In this document: positions 7,137 to 9,494 of the stretch, piece after piece
Layout: each line of letters opens with the position of its first letter
How positions within the stretch are numbered: position 1 is the first letter of the stretch
Assembly: GCA_023257525.1 (NCBI GenBank)
Contig: JALRCB010000034.1
Coordinates: 1-9,494, forward strand
Origin: Candidatus Nanopelagicales bacterium
Lineage (GTDB): Bacteria; Actinomycetota; Actinomycetes; S36-B12; UBA5976
Direction of reading: 5' to 3'
DNA: 9,494 nucleotides
Notes under the pieces: generated by a model
The model's input: only the letters and a program-made list of their open reading frames with translations
Databases searched by the model: none
Told to the model about the DNA's origin: nothing
Program-made: the position numbers and the translations under genes

Positions 7137-7961
7137 TTATTCAGCAGCAGGTGCTTCGGTAGCTGGCGCTTCAGCTGGCGCTGCATCTGCAGTTCCAGTT
7201 AGAAGTTCCTTTTCCCAGTCCGCTAGTGGCTCAACTGCTGCGTCTGCAGGTGCACCAGCAACTGCACCGCCTGCGCGCGCCATCAAGCCATCAGCAATTG
7301 CATCTGCAATTACGCGAGTTAGTAAACCAACAGCGCGAAGTGCATCGTCATTTCCTGGAATTGGGTAGTCCACAACATCTGGATCACAGTTGGTGTCAAG
7401 AATGCCAACAACTGGGATGTTTAGCTTGTGAGCTTCGCCAACTGCAATGTGCTCTTTGTTTGTGTCAACAACCCAAATTGCACTTGGAAGTTTCTGCATA
7501 TCGCGAATACCAGTTAGTACAAGTTCCAACTTTTCTTTTTCGCGACGAAGAACTAGAAGTTCTTTCTTGGTCAGACCTGAACCAGCAACATCATCAAAGT
7601 TGATCTGCTCTAGTTCCTTCATGCGAGAAATACGCTTTGAAACGGTCTGGAAGTTTGTAAGCATTCCACCTAACCAACGGTGGTTTACGTATGGCATGCC
7701 AACGCGAGCAGCTTCAGTTGCAATTGCTTCCTGAGCCTGCTTCTTGGTGCCAACGAAAAGAACGGTGCCACCGTGAGCTACGGTTTCGCGAACGAATTCG
7801 TATGCGCGGTCAATGTAAGCAAGTGACTGCTGCAAATCGATGATGTAAATGCCATTGCGCTCAGTGAAAATAAAGCGCTTCATTTTTGGGTTCCAGCGGC
7901 GGGTCTGGTGTCCGAAGTGAACACCGTTATCCAGCAGCTGTCGCGTCGATACGACGGCCAT
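7137..7961 (-). CDS. rpsB: 30S ribosomal protein S2
   Basis: A 274-residue S2, a late-assembling small-subunit protein needed for S1 or mRNA docking on the platform side. Signatures: LLDNGVHFGHQTRRWNPKM at 9-27, IYIIDLQQS at 39-46, VGTKKQAQ at 70-77, HRWLGGMLTNF at 94-104, a charged helical-hairpin region at about 105-155, and GNDDALRAVGLL at 203-214. The C-terminal tail from about 232 is Ala/Pro/Glu-rich, as is common in actinobacteria. The reading frame stays open 43 codons further upstream (to an ATG at 8090), but those residues match nothing in S2. The ATG at 7961 has a good AGGAG seven bases away and gives the standard MAVVSTRQLLDNGVHFGH start, so the shorter form is chosen. It heads the rpsB-tsf unit and diverges from the M23 peptidase gene. 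Confidence 0.98.
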   Translation of the reverse strand: MAVVSTRQLLDNGVHFGHQTRRWNPKMKRFIFTERNGIYIIDLQQSLAYIDRAYEFVRETVAHGGTVLFVGTKKQAQEAIATEAARVGMPYVNHRWLGGMLTNFQTVSKRISRMKELEQINFDDVAGSGLTKKELLVLRREKEKLELVLTGIRDMQKLPSAIWVVDTNKEHIAVGEAHKLNIPVVGILDTNCDPDVVDYPIPGNDDALRAVGLLTRVIADAIADGLMARAGGAVAGAPADAAVEPLADWEKELLTGTADAAPAEAPATEAPAAE

Positions 7962-8041
7962 GGTTGTACTCCTATTTCTTAGGCTGGCGTTAACCAACCT
8001 CATTGCGGTTTGTATGACTTCGGTTGAAGTCATCCTTGGTT
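7962..8041 (-). promoter_or_regulatory. Structured 5' leader of rpsB, candidate autoregulatory element
   Basis: On the minus strand a perfect 8-bp hairpin AUGACUUC-AACC-GAAGUCAU (8033-8014) is followed by GGUUGGUU (7999-7992), about 19 bases before the ribosome binding site. GGUUGGUU can pair with AACCAA upstream (8041-8036), with the AACC loop of the hairpin (an H-type pseudoknot), or through GGUUG with CAACC (7966-7962) just before the ATG, which would put AGGAG in a closed loop. These pairings exclude one another. S2 is known to repress its own mRNA through a pseudoknotted leader in Escherichia coli; whether this one does is inference. The leader is non-coding, although the frame is open. 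Confidence 0.45.
7968..7973 (-). promoter_or_regulatory. Ribosome binding site that fixes the rpsB start
   Basis: AGGAGT on the minus strand sits seven bases before the ATG at 7961. No comparable site precedes the upstream in-frame ATG at 8090, so this site decides between the 274- and 317-residue versions of S2. Confidence 0.85.
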
Positions 8042-8234
8042 CTCGTGTCGGAGACCGCCCGTTGCCAGGACCGATGGTCTTTCGATTCACTTTGTTGAAC
8101 CTGTGAAGTCACCTATTGCTAGGTGCAACCCCTAGTTTATGGGGGTTTTGGTGTCCAAAAAACCACAGCCTGAGCCATTCCACAGCAGGCTTGGCAGGAT
8201 TGGGGTCCTTTCGGATCAAGGCGATCCTTGTCCT
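8042..8234. other. Divergent intergenic region between rpsB and the M23 gene
   Basis: This stretch must hold the promoters of rpsB (leftward) and probably the M23 gene (rightward). I see no pair of clean -35/-10 boxes. A minus-strand TAAACT near 8139-8134 and a plus-strand TTGGCA at 8190-8195 are only weak candidates. It contains a perfect palindrome CACCTA-TTGC-TAGGTG (8110-8125), an adjacent AACCCC/GGGGTT inverted repeat (8127-8147), and overlapping small hairpins GGATC/GATCC (8213-8227) and CAAGG/CCTTG (8217-8230) just before the M23 start. No convincing small gene is present. Confidence 0.4.
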
Positions 8235-8816
8235 ATGGAATCTGTGGTTTTTCGCCCAATACTTAGGGTTTTAACCTCGGCGATCGTTTTGGTCGCCGGA
8301 TTAACTCAGCCCAGTCCAGCCCACGGTGCAAAGCAATGGGACTGGCCATTGAAGCCAGCTTCGCTCAGTGCTGGCTTTGATCGCCCTGCCCAGAATTGGT
8401 TGCCAGGTCATCGCGGTGTTGATCTGGTTGGGCAAAGCGGTGATCTAGTTCTAGCCGCTGGCACTGGCGTAGTTACGTTTGCTGGTCTAGTTGCTGGCAA
8501 AGGCGTGGTGGTAATCAAGCACGGAAGACTTCGAACAACTTACGAACCCGTCACTGCCTCGGTAACTGTTGGATCGCGAGTTCGAGTTGGTGATGTGATT
8601 GGAACGCTAAGCGCGGGTGAAAGTCACTGCTCATCTCAAGCAACAGTTAGTTGTTTACATTGGGGATTACTTCAGGGCGCGAAATACTTGAATCCACTTT
8701 CGCTAGTTCAAAAGCGAGTGCGGTTACTGCCTACGCTCTCGACAGTGTTTACTCGCACCCAAGGGATTAAGCCCTTGGGTGTGCCTGTTCAAACACAGCG
8801 CGGAGTCGGTCCATAG
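8235..8816 (+). CDS. Secreted M23-family (LytM/duplicated hybrid motif) peptidase
   Basis: A 193-residue exported protein of the LytM fold, expected to act on, or regulate action on, peptidoglycan cross-bridges outside the membrane. A signal peptide is clear: RPILRVLTSAIVLVAGL with a cleavage zone around SPAHGA (27-32). The zinc-site motif GHRGVD gives H59 and D63; the terminal motif reads C140-L-H142-W, so the zinc ligand His is kept while the first His of HxH is Cys. C132 may pair with C140. The same CLHW form occurs in Mycobacterium Rv2891 as I recall it, in the same place beside rpsB. An upstream in-frame ATG (8139) adds 32 residues with no signal character and no Shine-Dalgarno, so ATG 8235 was chosen, although its own ribosome site is weak. 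The last 50 bp overlap xerC on the opposite strand. It is alone on the plus strand. Confidence 0.86.
   Translation: MESVVFRPILRVLTSAIVLVAGLTQPSPAHGAKQWDWPLKPASLSAGFDRPAQNWLPGHRGVDLVGQSGDLVLAAGTGVVTFAGLVAGKGVVVIKHGRLRTTYEPVTASVTVGSRVRVGDVIGTLSAGESHCSSQATVSCLHWGLLQGAKYLNPLSLVQKRVRLLPTLSTVFTRTQGIKPLGVPVQTQRGVGP
8756..8781. terminator. Perfect palindrome in the convergent overlap, candidate bidirectional terminator
   Basis: CACCCAAGGG (8756-8765) and CCCTTGGGTG (8772-8781) form a perfect 10-bp stem with a 6-nt loop; a C-G pair beyond a G-U wobble extends it. The loop contains the xerC stop codon (8767-8769). The symmetry and convergent setting fit termination of both transcripts, but neither side has a U-tract. 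On the plus strand it lies inside the peptidase coding sequence, ahead of its stop codon. Confidence 0.5.
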
Positions 8817-9494
8817 ACACGTGGGTATAAAGCTGTGTGGTGGCCAAACTTGAGTGACCAAGAATCTCTTGCACTGCTCTAATGTCTGCGCCACCTTCAA
8901 TCAAGTGCGTAGCAGCTGAATGTCGCAAACCATGCGGCCCAAGATCTGGCACACCTTCAAGGCTGGATAAAACTTCATGAACCATAGTTCTTACAACTCG
9001 TTGATCAATTCGCTTTCCGCGCGAACCTAAGAACAGCGCAGCGCCACTTGAATCTGTTGAAAGTGCAGGGCGTGAAATTGCTAAATACTTCTCAACAGTT
9101 TTTTCAGCAATTGCGCCATATGGCACAACGCGTTCTTTCGAACCTTTACCAAGTACTCGAATAGTTCTACGAGTTGGATCAAGGTCATGAATATCTAGTC
9201 CAACCAATTCCCCAACACGTATTCCCGTTGCATACAAAAGTTCCAACATAGCTTGGTCACGAATGTGAGTTGGCGAATTGTCATCGGCTCGAAGCGCAGC
9301 GCGCTCCATGACATTCTCAGCTTGGTTCTGTTGCAAAATGTGTGGCAATTTCTTGCTCACTTTTGGAATCACTAATGCGCTAGCAGGATCTTCGGAAATC
9401 AACTTGGTATGAGTAGCCCAAGCAAAGAACATTCGAATTGAAGTTGCGCGGCGCGCAATTGTTGCCGAAGAAAGTCCAGCCACGCGTTGGCTCA
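8767..9494 (-). CDS. xerC: Tyrosine recombinase XerC (N-terminus beyond window)
   Basis: Visible are 241 codons ending in YTHVSMDRLRAVFEQAHPRA, the typical XerC C-terminus. The frame is open to the right edge, and xerC products are near 300 residues, so roughly 60 N-terminal residues are missing. The GTG at 9481-9483 is an internal Val, not the start. The tail of the SAM-like core-binding domain (ATIARRATSIRMFFAWA) precedes the catalytic domain. All catalytic residues are present, numbering that Val as 1: R89 in TGIRVGEL, K113 in LGKGSKER, H184 and R187 in HGLRHSAATH, H210 in LGHSS and the nucleophile Y219 in QLYTHV. With XerD it resolves chromosome dimers at dif before division. Its place beside rpsB, shared with mycobacteria, argues for housekeeping XerC rather than a phage integrase; no att-like repeats are seen. 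Confidence 0.95.
   Translation of the reverse strand, partial: SQRVAGLSSATIARRATSIRMFFAWATHTKLISEDPASALVIPKVSKKLPHILQQNQAENVMERAALRADDNSPTHIRDQAMLELLYATGIRVGELVGLDIHDLDPTRRTIRVLGKGSKERVVPYGAIAEKTVEKYLAISRPALSTDSSGAALFLGSRGKRIDQRVVRTMVHEVLSSLEGVPDLGPHGLRHSAATHLIEGGADIRAVQEILGHSSLATTQLYTHVSMDRLRAVFEQAHPRA

Noticed and set aside
7962..8090. 43-residue N-terminal extension of S2 in an open frame up to an ATG at 8090
   Set aside because: No ribosome site precedes that ATG, the extension matches nothing typical of S2, and AGGAG before 7961 gives the standard start. The region is better explained as a structured leader.
8139..8234. 32-residue extension of the M23 protein from an ATG at 8139
   Set aside because: It has no Shine-Dalgarno, and the signal peptide begins cleanly at the ATG at 8235; an extension would bury the signal peptide inside the protein.
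9481..9483. GTG as the start of xerC
   Set aside because: The frame stays open to the window edge and XerC-like N-terminal sequence is only partly present, so this is an internal valine.
8767..9494. Phage or integrative-element integrase
   Set aside because: The C-terminus, the full Xer catalytic set and conserved synteny with rpsB point to chromosomal XerC; no attachment-site repeats, excisionase or cargo genes are visible.
1..9494. CRISPR arrays, insertion sequences, tRNA or rRNA genes, defence systems
   Set aside because: I saw no regularly spaced repeats, transposase motifs, cloverleaf candidates or nuclease/toxin genes. The 16S-like match at 6184-6195 is only 12 nt and not an rRNA gene.

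Overview
The window reads as core chromosome of an actinobacterium (Actinomycetota) of moderate rather than high GC, judged by eye and not counted. The lineage call rests on gene order. xerC, a secreted LytM-type peptidase, rpsB, tsf, pyrH, frr, cdsA and rlmN follow one another as in the Mycobacterium tuberculosis Rv2894c-Rv2880c region, where the peptidase Rv2891 also faces away from rpsB. The peptidase carries the Cys-Leu-His-Trp signature of that actinobacterial group. A planktonic or other low-to-mid-GC actinobacterium fits, but genus cannot be told from this sequence.

Layout, read from the right because almost everything is on the minus strand: partial xerC (8767-9494, running off the right edge); a plus-strand M23 peptidase (8235-8816) whose 3' end overlaps xerC by 50 bp in a convergent arrangement; a divergent control region with a foldable rpsB leader (about 7962-8234); rpsB (7137-7961); a hairpin gap; tsf (6235-7047); a 153-bp gap with a strong 12-bp inverted repeat and a pair of direct repeats; then the tight run pyrH-frr-cdsA-rlmN (6081 down to 2791, gaps of 3-27 bp); then a propionyl/acetyl-CoA synthetase (857-2737), a six-helix membrane protein of the Pr6Pr type (97-804), and the first 29 codons of a proline-rich protein (1-88).

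How the genes work together: S2, EF-Ts, RRF and RlmN serve the ribosome (assembly, EF-Tu recharging, subunit recycling, A2503 methylation). UMP kinase supplies UDP and thus pyrimidine nucleotides, including the CTP used by CdsA to make CDP-diacylglycerol. XerC resolves chromosome dimers. The last three minus-strand genes look metabolic or accessory and depart from the dxr/rseP/ispG-type neighbours often found beyond rlmN in actinobacteria.

I found no mobile element, CRISPR array, defence system or RNA gene. The less ordinary signals are non-coding: an rpsB leader whose one GGUUGGUU segment has three competing pairing partners, one of which would loop out the ribosome binding site; a tsf-pyrH hairpin with no U-tract whose loop matches 12 nt of the 16S rRNA 3' end as I recall it; twin direct repeats 30 bp apart before pyrH; and a perfect palindrome inside the convergent overlap of the peptidase gene and xerC. 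None is proven by sequence reading alone, and the rest of the window is ordinary.
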